From positions 496,001 through 560,000 of the forward strand of contig NC_079260.1 in assembly GCF_947241705.1 (NCBI RefSeq): a stretch of 64,000 nt of DNA, read 5' to 3'. The notes under the pieces were generated by a model that had not been told where the DNA came from, ran no database searches, and worked only from the letters and a program-made list of their open reading frames with translations. This DNA is from Saccharomyces mikatae IFO 1815 (taxonomy: Eukaryota; Ascomycota; Saccharomycetes; Saccharomycetales; Saccharomycetaceae). Shown one piece after another: positions 8,907 to 19,869 of this stretch (position 1 is its first letter; every line of letters starts with the position of its first letter). The position numbers were made by a program, and so were the translations under genes.

Positions 8907-11900
8907 TTATTGCTTGAAATAATCATTTGGATTCTTGATAAAATCCTGAAGGATCGTCTGGACTGCTCCCAATCTGGATCCCATACTGTTTGCCAAATCT
9001 TCTTGGTTAATAAAACTCATAGAAAAAACAATAGCCAAATTCGATGCATCCATTTTATTGTTTGCAACATGTTGGTGTACTTTATTCAAATGAAATACAA
9101 TTCTTTTCAAAGTTTGGTAGTAGCATGTGGGTAACTTTTGAAGCAACTCATTCATTATCCTCTTGTACTCTTCATTTGCCATTGCATGTGCTTTATATTT
9201 GATGGCTAAATCGGTAAAGTCGTTTACCATGGCATGAGAAAATAAAGAGTCTGGCAATTCTCTTAAATACATTTTAAAACATCCTGCAATGGCATTCACT
9301 TCAAACCATCTGTCATCTTCCAATGTAAAGGAGTTATCAGTGGCACCTTCTTCGTCAAAGGCATTCTTTAAGGCATTTATGCTACCGATGGAACCAGGAA
9401 TTCTATATAACCCCACTTCGTCTAATCCGCGTAATTCAATTTCTTCTAATAATTTTACAATAATTGTAGGAATCAACGTGTTCTCTCTTTCACACACGTC
9501 TTCTAATGGTACGCCAAAAATCTTGTTATGGGTTTTGCCTTTATATTTTTTCGAATGGAATGAGAATCTCTTAGAGGCTTTGATCATTTTCATCCATTCA
9601 TTGAGATCATTATAACCAGTCGCTTGAATCAAATACTCGTGACCATTTTGCATGACTATCTTGAATGCAAAATAGTAAGCTGGAATATTCCTGTGATTGA
9701 TTATTTCCATTATTGATTTGATTTCGAACGTTTTTAAAGTATAACTAGGTTTCAAGTCATGTAGTTGCGTGGGATCGACTTCTGGAAGTATACTTGGCAA
9801 TATGGACTTGTTACTCGAAATTTCTTGTGAGAGTATGCTGTTTAGTGAATAATTAGAACTTGATGTGTTGAATCCACCGATTGAAAATGGTCTTCTGAAA
9901 AATCCACCGATCTTTTTACTAACCCCATTATGACTAGAGTTTGATACTACTGACGATCTGTTCGTGGAAAATGAAGCTCTCGAATCTCTTCTATTTCTTG
10001 CTGAATTACTGCTGTCCATAACGCTGACAAGAGATGATGTTTGGCCAGCAGTCTTACTAGGACTGTAGTTGTGATCGTTGTCACCATTAGTACCTGTGAT
10101 AATTACAGACTTTCTATTTTTCTTCGTAACAGTCTGGTGTAAAGCAGCAGAGTTCTTTGAGGTCTTTTCTTGGTCGAGTAAGACCTCTAATTTTCTAGCT
10201 TCTCTTTTAATCTTCTCAATTTCATTGACTAGAACTTCATTAAAAATTCCCCGCTCTTGAAATTTTTCCGATATAGCTTCTGACTCTGAAACTTTTTTCG
10301 TCCTTTTTCTGTATGCTTTATCCAGATCTTCAAAGGTATTAAACAGAATACGGCCAAAAGTATTTTTTTTTGAAGAATTTTCTTCCGCTAACTCAAAATC
10401 AAATGGAAGCTCTCTTTCGTTAGGAATTAAATCTAGTATGTTGGATACTATGTTGCTAACAAATCTTCTCTTATCAAAGTTGATAAGTTTGGAATTGGTT
10501 ATACTCATATTAGGGACAAACTGAGATATTTCCAGCAACCTTGAAATAAACCAACCAGGACAGGGGCATAAATTCTTGCAGCTTTTACTGAATACATCAT
10601 CAATCTCAATGAATCTCTTTATATGTATGTCATCTATCTTTTCTAAAATGTTACTAATGGACCTTAGATTATGGGTCTCTTTAGTAGTGTCTGAAAGACT
10701 TTCAGAAGCTTTGATCCACGAAAGTTCATAGTTCCTTGACTCTGGTGAAATTATGGCATGCGTAATAGCAGTTTCAATAAAAGCTGGGATATGTGGACAT
10801 ATGGCATGAGGGCTTTCATCCTCTTCTGAATCAAATAAATCCAAACTTCCATTTTTCCACCGAATATAATTCAATATTTGTAAAATGACTTTACAAGTAA
10901 TTAACCTTTCACCACTATTCCTGTTGACATTTGAAATTTCCATTAGGAAGAATGTCGTTAGACTCATGTGTAGCCTTATTAACAACTGTATAGACTGGGG
11001 AAGTCTTTCAAAGAAAAGACTATCTTTGCCTTCGTTATCCTTGATAATCAAAGTAGAAATCCAGGTAAAAAGATTGGAAATTTCAAACTCATGTAATTGT
11101 AAATACCCAGGGTTTATCAGTTTGCTTGACTTGAAATGTAATGGATAATTGAAGAAAGAAACTAAAGATTCCTTCGAAAGCAACTCTAACTCTTGAAAAA
11201 TAACTATCCAATCTTTTTTAGAAACTAAGTTGACCTTCTTGGAAATAAAATTATCTAATTGGTAGATCCACTCTAGTATGTCTTCGTAATTGGTGGAGCG
11301 TAACTTTTGAAAAGATCTAATCATGTCATCGTTGAAAGAAGGATCATCAATGATACTGTTGAGATCTGTGAAGGAGAACTTGTTAAAATAATTCAAATTG
11401 TCGGTTATCCTCCTCTGAGTTCTATTAACACCAATGGGTCTGTATAACTGTTTTTGGTAAGCTGATTTAGTACTGTGGAATAGATCGGTTAGCACAGTCA
11501 ATAAATTCTCTGATTCAATGATAAAGTTTTCTGGCAGGCCCTTCTGTACCTTGAGGTTGGCAATCCTCGTAGGCCATTCAGTAGATACTTCTTGCTCCAT
11601 TATTTTTATAATGTCCAATAAAGTGGAGTTGCTAGATAAATCATCTGTGAAGTCAGAGTAGTGATTTTTAACTAAATGAAGTATAGCTTCGGCAGCGCCA
11701 ATTTGAATTTTGGCCATATAAATAAGGTTTACATTCTCATCATCAATCACTTTCATGTCCCATACAGGAAAATTCTGATCGTATAATGAAGAAGAAACCA
11801 AGTTGGAATCCTCATTTATCTTCATTTTTGAATCTCCATTGCGACCCAAAATCTTGGAAATCGACACACTGCAACTTTTGGCACCAACATACCGTTTCGC

Positions 11901-14900
11901 CATGTTTTCTAATACTGCTGTTGTAGTAGTAAAACTTTTATATGTGTTAAAGAATGTTTCTGTGAAAATATCATTGTCCATAGTTAATCTAATGAATGCA
12001 TAATCCAATAATCCTATGTTATCATCGGAAGGGCCTCTATTAGAGTGACTTCTCTGCTTTTGGTGATAGTAATAATTCTCAAGGTCTTTAGTATCAACCA
12101 ATTTTGAGAAAATATTAGTTGTTAATACAAGTAAATCAAAAATCTTTTCTAGTGAAGATGATTTTAGTACCACATGAATAATGGATTCCTTTAGTGAATC
12201 TGAGACCTGACCAATATTATTGAAAAAGTCCATATTCTCTAAAGTCTTACTTAATCTTCCGGCAGTATCCATGGAATCTCTCACTTTTTGATTTGGAGTA
12301 GCGATGTTGTTAATAAGCATAGAAGAGTGCTGTGAGAATCTCTTTGGTGTTTCTATGACCATACTAGCAGGACGCGACTTACCATCATTATCGTATACAG
12401 ATTTGAATACTAAATCATCGGATATATGAAATACATCCATATCAATATTAAACACATCTCTGACAGACTTTAATAACCTTTGCTTATTTGATTGTTTTGA
12501 TGACATCTCTTTGATCACTGGTCCATCAATCTTGCCAACCCCTGTTACCTTATTATTATCACTGGATGCGGACAGAACTTCATCTGTGAATGGACTTGCG
12601 GTGTGACTATTGGAAGTCATTATTGGCTCGCTAATCGAAAGTGACTTCGAAAGGCGGGCAGAAGATCTTGGTGGGGGTAGTTTTGCATCACTGGCAGCAC
12701 CTACTAGCGTATTTTTAGGGAACAATGAATAGTTTGGCAGTAGTTCATTGAATAAAATCGGCAAATAACTCCCAGTTACTAAAGCGCTTCTTTGAGAGCC
12801 AATTGTAGAATATGCTTTCTGATCAATTGTTGGAGGTTCGTGTTGAAGACTTAGTTTCATTATTCCTTCAATGTTCAGCGGAGATTGTGATAAATGGAAC
12901 TTCCAGAGCTGATAAACAACGCTAGTAGATGAATCATTATCCCCAATATTCCCAGATGAGTTAGTTTTATTTCTTGCAGAGTCAATTGCCTGTAATCTTT
13001 GTTGCCATTTATGAAAAGCGTTCTTAGTTCTGTTAATTTTCTTCTCCAAGTACTTAAATTTCGCGTCGGATGGCAAATCATCAGCGTGGATTAGCAAGTC
13101 TCCAAAATAGGAAATGACATTGGCTCTTGTAAAATCATCGTCCAGGTTAGGTGGAGCGAGGATGAAAACACTGCTTGTAGATTTAGATGTCCTTTGTCGC
13201 CTCTCTAATTGAATAATTGTAGGAACCCAATCCTTGAATATAGTCTTCAGGGATTGATCAGGAACATGTTTCCATGAAGATGATCTTAGAACAGGAACAG
13301 AGCAAATAATAGTGGCAACAGCTAGCCATGATACCATGTCACCCAAATGTTCAAATCTACATCCAATTTGGACCCATTTATTTAATAGCTCGGCTCTCAC
13401 TTTTGGAGTTACTTTTTTACTAAATGCAGGATTTGTTGGAAATAAATGTGACACTAATAGTCGTCCTAGAAAATGGACATTTTGGTTGTTATTAAATACC
13501 AATGGATTTAATGAGATGATTCTTCGATTGACAAACTTGGAGTCATAAAGCAGAGAGTAATCAAATTTTGGGGCCCAAACTTTATCAAATTTTAAATTGA
13601 TTTGATGAACTTCATCAGCTAATGTCTTGATGTCTAAAGATAGGAAATAACTTGGATCTAAAATAATCTCCAGTTCATGCGTTGATGATGTTGCCGTTGA
13701 TAGAGATCGACTAAATGCGGTTAGTTTCATTAATTCGTTATGCTTGTTGGCAATTTTGATTTTTAAATTGTTCGATATTTCATCATTGTGCAAAGATATA
13801 GTGTCTAATAAAGAAATTATAGCTTTGAGCATTGGTTCATCAAGAAGAAACCCTGGAAATACATCAAGGATCGTCTTAGTCGCTAGGGCTAATCTTTGGG
13901 TCATGGATTCATCGACAGCTGGAGATATGTTGTAGAATTGTGTGGAATTATTTGTCAATCTCGACCTATTTTTGGTAAAAGAAAGACCGAACTGATTGAA
14001 TATTTTCAGAAATTTAATGAACTGATCTATTAATGGAAACATCAATAACAGATTGATGACAGTTCTATGGGTCTTTGATAAGGATTTTTCACTAGGTATA
14101 CCTGAATGCTTTGAACCAGAATAAAATAAGACTGCATGACACAAACTTTCTATTGTTCCTGATATAATTTTGCCTTCATTGTCCAGTTTCAAATCTGGAT
14201 GAGGGTAAACTTCAGATAAGTATTTCAATTCTAATGTAATGGGTTCCCCCACTTGGTCAGATGATTGCCTTTGGAGCTGTGCTTCTGCTTGAGCATGGAG
14301 GTTTGTTTGTTGCTTTTTTTGTTGATGATTTTCATTCGCTATATTGTTGTTTGAAGCTGGTAAACTTGGATCGAAAAATTTGACATTGCTATTCAAACCA
14401 CTTTTGTAAAGGTTGAGCACGCAACCTTTTAATTGTGCCCTATAGAGACGATAATCGGGCACTAGCATTTGAGGGTCCAAAGCCATGCTACTTCTTGTCG
14501 AGGCAATATCATTGCCATTGCTTATGGTCGAACTATTCGTGTTATCATCATTTTTCGAAGATGAGCTGTCATTACCATAGAATCTGCTTTCTCTGTTCCT
14601 GGAATAAGCGTCATTACGAAGATTTTGAGACGAAGAGGTCGAGGTCGAGGTGGGGGCAGTCATCGAGCTATTATAGTTTGTTGCTACAGTTTGGCCATGA
14701 GATTTATTCACCCATCCTGTCTTGAAAACAGTTGTATCATAGTTGTCAGAGCTTAGGTGGATAACATTCCTTTGCCTTGGTTCCACCTCGTTACCATTGT
14801 TATTGCTGTTGCTGTTGCCGGCAGAATTCAGTGATCTTTCAAATGCGGTTCCATTACTACTTCGAGATTGAGGAGGTGATAAAGAGGATGAACGAGAGGG

Positions 14901-15389
14901 CAACGCCATATCTTTCGAATGTGTACTCTTTTTGTGGGCCATGGAAGCTTCATCTTGGGCATAGGACTTCTGACTGGAAGAATTGCTGGCATCCTCTTCG
15001 GAATAGATAGAGGGAGAATCGTCTTTTAGCGTAGAAGCAATGCTTCTCGATGACCTGGCGTTCGTATCGGAATGATACACACCTAAGTTGACCTGGCTGG
15101 AACTGGTCGATGTATACTGTTTGGAGGATGCAAATACAGAACTTTTTCTCTTATCTCTGTTGCTGTCTTCTCCTTTGTAGTAGCCGTGTCCCTGACCATG
15201 GTGATGATGGGAATGCATGTATTGAGGAGCACTACTTGTCGAGTTCCGAATCGTTTGAGAGGATGATGACGGTGACGACAACGACGATGCGGTGGACGTA
15301 GAAGTAGTCTTTTGAGACGTGGATGTTGAGCCTGAAGTAGTACTTGTCGAAGAAGATTTCCTGTTCTTAGACCAGAGAAGACCTTTCAT
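8907..15389 (-). CDS. BEM2: Rho GTPase-activating protein Bem2
   Basis: This 2160-residue RhoGAP controls Rho1 and Cdc42 activity in bud emergence, actin organisation and morphogenesis. The first 350 residues are Ser/Thr/Asn-rich and look disordered. A long helical middle follows. Near the C-terminus is a PH-type region (about residues 1840-1945, ending NEWMKMIKASKRF), then the RhoGAP domain (about 1955-2155) with the arginine-finger motif GLYRIPG and the later KMYLRELPDSLF helix. Length is close to S. cerevisiae Bem2 (2167). It is convergent with OXA1, with 127 bp between the stops. Confidence 0.97.
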   Translation of the reverse strand: MKGLLWSKNRKSSSTSTTSGSTSTSQKTTSTSTASSLSSPSSSSQTIRNSTSSAPQYMHSHHHHGQGHGYYKGEDSNRDKRKSSVFASSKQYTSTSSSQVNLGVYHSDTNARSSRSIASTLKDDSPSIYSEEDASNSSSQKSYAQDEASMAHKKSTHSKDMALPSRSSSLSPPQSRSSNGTAFERSLNSAGNSNSNNNGNEVEPRQRNVIHLSSDNYDTTVFKTGWVNKSHGQTVATNYNSSMTAPTSTSTSSSQNLRNDAYSRNRESRFYGNDSSSSKNDDNTNSSTISNGNDIASTRSSMALDPQMLVPDYRLYRAQLKGCVLNLYKSGLNSNVKFFDPSLPASNNNIANENHQQKKQQTNLHAQAEAQLQRQSSDQVGEPITLELKYLSEVYPHPDLKLDNEGKIISGTIESLCHAVLFYSGSKHSGIPSEKSLSKTHRTVINLLLMFPLIDQFIKFLKIFNQFGLSFTKNRSRLTNNSTQFYNISPAVDESMTQRLALATKTILDVFPGFLLDEPMLKAIISLLDTISLHNDEISNNLKIKIANKHNELMKLTAFSRSLSTATSSTHELEIILDPSYFLSLDIKTLADEVHQINLKFDKVWAPKFDYSLLYDSKFVNRRIISLNPLVFNNNQNVHFLGRLLVSHLFPTNPAFSKKVTPKVRAELLNKWVQIGCRFEHLGDMVSWLAVATIICSVPVLRSSSWKHVPDQSLKTIFKDWVPTIIQLERRQRTSKSTSSVFILAPPNLDDDFTRANVISYFGDLLIHADDLPSDAKFKYLEKKINRTKNAFHKWQQRLQAIDSARNKTNSSGNIGDNDSSTSVVYQLWKFHLSQSPLNIEGIMKLSLQHEPPTIDQKAYSTIGSQRSALVTGSYLPILFNELLPNYSLFPKNTLVGAASDAKLPPPRSSARLSKSLSISEPIMTSNSHTASPFTDEVLSASSDNNKVTGVGKIDGPVIKEMSSKQSNKQRLLKSVRDVFNIDMDVFHISDDLVFKSVYDNDGKSRPASMVIETPKRFSQHSSMLINNIATPNQKVRDSMDTAGRLSKTLENMDFFNNIGQVSDSLKESIIHVVLKSSSLEKIFDLLVLTTNIFSKLVDTKDLENYYYHQKQRSHSNRGPSDDNIGLLDYAFIRLTMDNDIFTETFFNTYKSFTTTTAVLENMAKRYVGAKSCSVSISKILGRNGDSKMKINEDSNLVSSSLYDQNFPVWDMKVIDDENVNLIYMAKIQIGAAEAILHLVKNHYSDFTDDLSSNSTLLDIIKIMEQEVSTEWPTRIANLKVQKGLPENFIIESENLLTVLTDLFHSTKSAYQKQLYRPIGVNRTQRRITDNLNYFNKFSFTDLNSIIDDPSFNDDMIRSFQKLRSTNYEDILEWIYQLDNFISKKVNLVSKKDWIVIFQELELLSKESLVSFFNYPLHFKSSKLINPGYLQLHEFEISNLFTWISTLIIKDNEGKDSLFFERLPQSIQLLIRLHMSLTTFFLMEISNVNRNSGERLITCKVILQILNYIRWKNGSLDLFDSEEDESPHAICPHIPAFIETAITHAIISPESRNYELSWIKASESLSDTTKETHNLRSISNILEKIDDIHIKRFIEIDDVFSKSCKNLCPCPGWFISRLLEISQFVPNMSITNSKLINFDKRRFVSNIVSNILDLIPNERELPFDFELAEENSSKKNTFGRILFNTFEDLDKAYRKRTKKVSESEAISEKFQERGIFNEVLVNEIEKIKREARKLEVLLDQEKTSKNSAALHQTVTKKNRKSVIITGTNGDNDHNYSPSKTAGQTSSLVSVMDSSNSARNRRDSRASFSTNRSSVVSNSSHNGVSKKIGGFFRRPFSIGGFNTSSSNYSLNSILSQEISSNKSILPSILPEVDPTQLHDLKPSYTLKTFEIKSIMEIINHRNIPAYYFAFKIVMQNGHEYLIQATGYNDLNEWMKMIKASKRFSFHSKKYKGKTHNKIFGVPLEDVCERENTLIPTIIVKLLEEIELRGLDEVGLYRIPGSIGSINALKNAFDEEGATDNSFTLEDDRWFEVNAIAGCFKMYLRELPDSLFSHAMVNDFTDLAIKYKAHAMANEEYKRIMNELLQKLPTCYYQTLKRIVFHLNKVHQHVANNKMDASNLAIVFSMSFINQEDLANSMGSRLGAVQTILQDFIKNPNDYFKQ

Positions 15390-15868
15390 TTGTCTCCTGC
15401 TATTTGTTTTTTGTGTTTGTTCAGAAAGGCACGACTACTGTGTATTCTTTTAAACTGAAACGTTTGCTTGTTTGTTCTGTTGGAAAAATTGGATTGATCT
15501 GCAGTAGCCTAACCAAAAAGGAAAAAAAGAAAAAAAATGCGTGTAGCGGGAACGGGGGAATACGAAGTCAGTATATTAAAAATGAAAAAGAATGTTTGAA
15601 TACGCAGACGTTGACTAGTGGCTGCAACGTAGTTCGCTTCTCTTGGTTTTGTTCTTTGTGTTCCAAAAGCCGTCTCATGTCTTGTGTATCCAGGTTGTTT
15701 TCAAGACCGTGTTTCACCGAGGGGAGGGAGTATGTTTCAGGATTCGCGGCGACAAGATTTTTGCTTGCGTTAGAGATTTACTTACTATACAAAATAAATA
15801 GAGGACTTGTTAAATACTGTTAAATGCCATTGAATAAACGAATAATTGCACTAGGGGCTTGTCTAAGC
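15390..15868. other. Intergenic region: BEM2 promoter and MYG1 3' flank
   Basis: This spacer holds the BEM2 upstream region and the sequence after the MYG1 stop. A purine run (AAAAAGGAAAAAAAGAAAAAAA type) lies near 15518-15536. A 139-codon open frame on the plus strand is Cys/Phe/Ser-rich with no recognisable domain and I treat it as chance. No RNA gene is visible. Confidence 0.5.
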
Positions 15869-16885
15869 CTAGACTAAAGACATCTTGGCTAGCTCGTAAA
15901 CAGCCTCTTTCGTCTTGGCACCACCGATGAATCCTGCTGCGTGGATGAAGATGCATCCTGGGACGCCACTCTTGGTACTCAACTCGTCGTCTCTGAGGCC
16001 TCTTAATGGTTCTGGCAAACCTCTTCTGAATTGAAAAGAAGTAGAGTTGACAGGCACAGTAGAGACCCTCCAGGCACCAGAGGAGTCTGTGAAGAGAACA
16101 AACTCGATTTGTTTCTCGATATTTTTCTCTCTTTCAAGCTCGTATAGGTGTTCCTTCCAGGGACAGAACTGAGGCAAGACAATGATTTTGCCGCTCTTGT
16201 CAACATTCATTCTTTCATCAATCGCTTGTGCCACAAGGGCCTTGGCTGGCAGCCACGATTCACCGTAGCCTTTCACCAAAGTGACAAAGACCTCGCCGAT
16301 AAACTTGCTTGCGCGAGCAAAGCATTTGTCGAAAGACTCATCTGAGCTGTCTTCATTCCAGTTTGGATTCATGCCCGAAACGATCCCAGGGATGCTGATG
16401 GCATTGTCCCTAAAGTTGGGTTCCAGATCGCAATCCTTAGGAATGGTGTACTTGCTAATACCATTGTCGTTTGCATCCAGCGCCTCGACAAACTGTTTGT
16501 ACACTTTGTCATACAATATATCAAGATCGGAGCTGGTAACTTTGTCCTTCAATATGGTCTTGATAATGTCACGACCATAGTGTTTGAAGATTAGGCCAGC
16601 ACTCGAAAGTTTGGTCTTGTATTTCTCGTTGAAAGTTTCAAAAAAACCACGCTGGTGGTGGTCAAAAAATTTCACGCCATCATACTGGGCACCGACGTCC
16701 ACCAATATATCACTAGCCTCCCAGTCCTTAGGGTTTCTCGACCTGACTAACTTGGCATCTTTAAATTCGGGAAGCAATCTTAGCATGTATACAGCCAACG
16801 ACTCATCTGCATGGAAAGATCCGGAATGTGTACAAATTTGCTTAGCCATCTTGTAATTCAGCTTTATTCTTTTCACGTTATTCAT
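15869..16885 (-). CDS. MYG1: Myg1 family 3'-5' RNA exonuclease
   Basis: This 338-residue protein belongs to the MYG1/UPF0160 family of metal-dependent DHH-like phosphoesterases; the human protein trims RNA in nucleolus and mitochondria. Motifs seen are THSGSFHADESLA near the N-terminus, VDVGAQYD and FDHHQRGFF (metal ligands), the ALDANDNGI segment, and a Gly-rich C-terminal end (GCIFIHAAGFIGGAK). I chose the Met at 16885 because it gives MNNVKRIKLN, the start and the 338-residue length I remember for YER156C. An in-frame ATG lies 11 codons upstream (16918) and would add a short, partly basic N-terminus. It is divergent from COG3. Confidence 0.93.
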   Translation of the reverse strand: MNNVKRIKLNYKMAKQICTHSGSFHADESLAVYMLRLLPEFKDAKLVRSRNPKDWEASDILVDVGAQYDGVKFFDHHQRGFFETFNEKYKTKLSSAGLIFKHYGRDIIKTILKDKVTSSDLDILYDKVYKQFVEALDANDNGISKYTIPKDCDLEPNFRDNAISIPGIVSGMNPNWNEDSSDESFDKCFARASKFIGEVFVTLVKGYGESWLPAKALVAQAIDERMNVDKSGKIIVLPQFCPWKEHLYELEREKNIEKQIEFVLFTDSSGAWRVSTVPVNSTSFQFRRGLPEPLRGLRDDELSTKSGVPGCIFIHAAGFIGGAKTKEAVYELAKMSLV

Positions 16886-17340
16886 ACAGGTTCTTTTGGC
16901 TGTAGTTTTTGCTTCCATGCAATCAGCAACCCCAACAGCTCATTGCTTCATTTCAATTAGACAGAAAATTTTCGCGATTCTCGTTCCCATCGCTCGAAGA
17001 AAGTGAAAAAGTTGAAAAAAAAAAGGAAGCATAATTCATCAATAAATTGGTCTGATAGTTCAAAGGTCAAGGTATTGCAACAAGACTTGCATCTGTATGG
17101 CGACGTAGTAATGAGACCAAAATTCTTCAATCCTTAGTCTTGTAATCCTTGAATACTAGCCAGTCATGGAAATATAGACAAAAAAAAGAATATAAGGGTA
17201 AATATTGTTGTTACCCTGCTGGAAAGTGGTCGTTTTGTCGACCATTATACAAAGTATCTTGGCTATATAGTCACATAATGAACAATCCTAGAAGATGTTA
17301 TAGCACTGTAATATTTAACGCGTGATTCACGTATCTAGAA
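16886..17340. promoter_or_regulatory. MYG1-COG3 divergent promoter with an inverted TTACCCT pair
   Basis: This region separates two divergent genes. It contains the same heptamer TTACCCT in opposite orientations at 17195-17201 and 17211-17217, separated by 9 bp. The core TTACCC resembles the Reb1 site (TTACCCG), but the last base differs, so Reb1 binding is only a suggestion. An A-run lies near 17013-17026 and another near 17180. No gene is seen. Confidence 0.45.
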
Positions 17341-19746
17341 ATGGTTAGAAGTAGAAGAAATTCTTTGGTCCGGGATATTGCGTCACATCCGATCACATCA
17401 GACGCTCCGACCATTGTGGGCTTACTAGACGATTCGTATCTATTTGATAAGCTTAAGAAACTATCCTTAGCTGTGGAGAGTTCTGATAGTTTGAAGAGTG
17501 GTGATGGTTCAGAAAGCGGTTCTGGTATTTATGAGTCTGAGGCCACATCTGCTGTGAATATGAATAAGACGGACAAGTACTCGTATTATAACAGCTATTT
17601 GGACCAGTTAAACGCTAAGATATGCGAATATAAGGTCGTTCTCGATCAAACACGCCAAGTCAATGATCAATTGAATGATTCCATCGAAAAATTCAAGGAA
17701 ATCTCGCAGGAGACGGGGGCTTTCATTGATGAAACGAAGACAATCTACACAGAGCAGTCTCGGCTAAGCAAACTTACTGAATCGATTCCCAGGACCCTAC
17801 ATTATTTTGAAGTACTGGATCCTATCATGCGCCGATTGAATCATGCTAGTTCTCCTTCTATTGTCAAGAAAGGTTCTTTCTCAACGATGTTGGCGACTAT
17901 CGATGAATCTTTGCAATTCCTAGATGACAATGGCGAGCTTAAAGATGCCGCGGCGTATAGAATCAAGTTCAAGCAATGCTTGATCAGAGCCTGTGAACTG
18001 ATATCCCATTTTTTGCATAACCTGTTGAAACAAACAAATCAGGAAATTTTGGATAAAACCAAAAATAAGAACTTGTTAGTGGGATTACCATCAAGTACAA
18101 GAGACGCTTTCTTGTATAGTAAATTCTCTACTATAAGTGATACTTTCAAAACGCAGGTGTCGGAAATTGTCAAGAGAAGCAACGATAAGGCTTATTATAA
18201 ATACCACGATGAATTGAATTCCATTCTATATGAGTGTTTCAATCAGTATTTTCAAACACGTTTGAAATTATTAACCCCGGTCATTTGGTCACATATTGAC
18301 GAAATTAGTGTTAAAGATAAGGACCAAGATCTGGTTAAATTTATTCAAGATGGTAAAACTTACTTTCAGCAGTTATGTGCGAATGAGTATAAGCTTTTTA
18401 TTGAATTTTTCCCTGAAAAAGAATGTCGTTTCAAGATTAACCAGTGGTTCTTACAACTATGTGAACCACTTTATGACTCTATAAGAATTAAAGTTCTGAA
18501 AGAGACAGATATTTCCACTTTGTGTGACTCAGTAACTTTGTTTGCACCATACTATGAATTTGAAGAAGGTTCTGAAGAATACTTGAAGCAATTTACTGAT
18601 ATTCAGTACGATAAATTGTTCGAACCTATTGTCCAAAAGCTGCAAGCTAGATTGATCTTACGAGTTCAAATTTATGTTCAACAAAATATTCTAAGCTATA
18701 AGCCAACAAAAGATGTCTTCATGATATCAAATAGAAGAGGAAGACCGAAGACCAGCACGAACGGTGATAATAAAAATACTGTTGCTACTAGAAACGGTTC
18801 GGATTCCTTGTTAGAATCGTATTTAGCATCATTCAAAAATAGAGACATGTTGTCCACTTACTCCAATGATACAAATGATACATATACTAATTTAGAAAAT
18901 TCTTCTTATAAATTTTCTCAATTGCAGACGTATTATCCGCCCTTGTTAAAGACCTTAGCTTTGTTATCCAAAATATATGAAATGATTAATTCCGTGGTAT
19001 TTGATGATTTGGCCCACCATATTGTCCATGATTGTATCATATCCTTGAGAAATGCTTATGACATGGTAATGAAAACATCAGCGGGTAAATCCGATATTAA
19101 CAACTTGGATGTTTCATTGGCGTACTTGAAAAACCTATTGATGTTACGAGACTCCATACAGAACTTCAATATTCAATATACAGTTAATGAAACTTATTTG
19201 GATTTTTCTGGTGTTGAATGGTTCTTCAAATCACTCAAAGAAAATGGTAGAAACGTCTTGAAGAAAACAAAATCATCTTCAATATTGACATTGGCAAGAG
19301 AACTGGTTCCCAAAGTGGTAAACAATATGGTAGATGCACGTACCGAACTAATATCTGAGTTAAGAAACGTCATTAAGGATTTTACTGAGAATACTTCTTT
19401 GGAACTTATTGATAATACTTTAGATATTAAGAATGATGAGGACTTATTGGCCAAAAACTTAAAACTAAGAGGAAATATAAAGGCCAGATTACCGAGAATA
19501 TATGAACAGATACTGAACTATATCGACGATCAAGAAATTGTTATCAACCTGTTGGATGCGGTGCAGGAGTTAATTACGCAATCCTATGCAAAATATTACG
19601 AAGCTATAACTGAATTGGCAGAAAACGAAAAGTTGGCTAGAAACAAAGTTGCTGATATTATGTATTTGGACGTCTTCACAGACTTTTTTGCCAAAGAAGT
19701 TGCAGATCTTTTAAGAAATGGTAGAATAGATATTGAAACAAAATAG
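17341..19746 (+). CDS. COG3: Conserved oligomeric Golgi complex subunit Cog3
   Basis: This 801-residue protein is Cog3 (Sec34), an essential lobe A subunit of the COG tethering complex for retrograde traffic within the Golgi. The N-terminal part (about residues 75-160) is predicted coiled coil (LDQLNAKICEYKVVLDQTRQ), followed by the Sec34 domain with LTESIPRTLHYFEVLDPIMRR, and then helical CATCHR-type rods to the end. No membrane segment is seen, as expected for a peripheral complex. Length matches YER157W exactly, and it is followed by tRNA-Glu. Confidence 0.96.
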   Translation: MVRSRRNSLVRDIASHPITSDAPTIVGLLDDSYLFDKLKKLSLAVESSDSLKSGDGSESGSGIYESEATSAVNMNKTDKYSYYNSYLDQLNAKICEYKVVLDQTRQVNDQLNDSIEKFKEISQETGAFIDETKTIYTEQSRLSKLTESIPRTLHYFEVLDPIMRRLNHASSPSIVKKGSFSTMLATIDESLQFLDDNGELKDAAAYRIKFKQCLIRACELISHFLHNLLKQTNQEILDKTKNKNLLVGLPSSTRDAFLYSKFSTISDTFKTQVSEIVKRSNDKAYYKYHDELNSILYECFNQYFQTRLKLLTPVIWSHIDEISVKDKDQDLVKFIQDGKTYFQQLCANEYKLFIEFFPEKECRFKINQWFLQLCEPLYDSIRIKVLKETDISTLCDSVTLFAPYYEFEEGSEEYLKQFTDIQYDKLFEPIVQKLQARLILRVQIYVQQNILSYKPTKDVFMISNRRGRPKTSTNGDNKNTVATRNGSDSLLESYLASFKNRDMLSTYSNDTNDTYTNLENSSYKFSQLQTYYPPLLKTLALLSKIYEMINSVVFDDLAHHIVHDCIISLRNAYDMVMKTSAGKSDINNLDVSLAYLKNLLMLRDSIQNFNIQYTVNETYLDFSGVEWFFKSLKENGRNVLKKTKSSSILTLARELVPKVVNNMVDARTELISELRNVIKDFTENTSLELIDNTLDIKNDEDLLAKNLKLRGNIKARLPRIYEQILNYIDDQEIVINLLDAVQELITQSYAKYYEAITELAENEKLARNKVADIMYLDVFTDFFAKEVADLLRNGRIDIETK

Positions 19747-19869
19747 CTTAACAAGGACGTTGTATATTTTTTAATCTTTGTATATATGTGAACTTGACAT
19801 CGACGAAGTTTTTTCCTGGTGGGAGAAAGATATTAAAATAAAAGGAGGCTCCTAAAAAATAAAAATATA

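Noticed and set aside
15404-15823. 139-codon open frame between BEM2 and MYG1
   Set aside because: Cys/Phe/Lys-rich with low-complexity runs, covers the BEM2 promoter, no domain and no codon bias seen.
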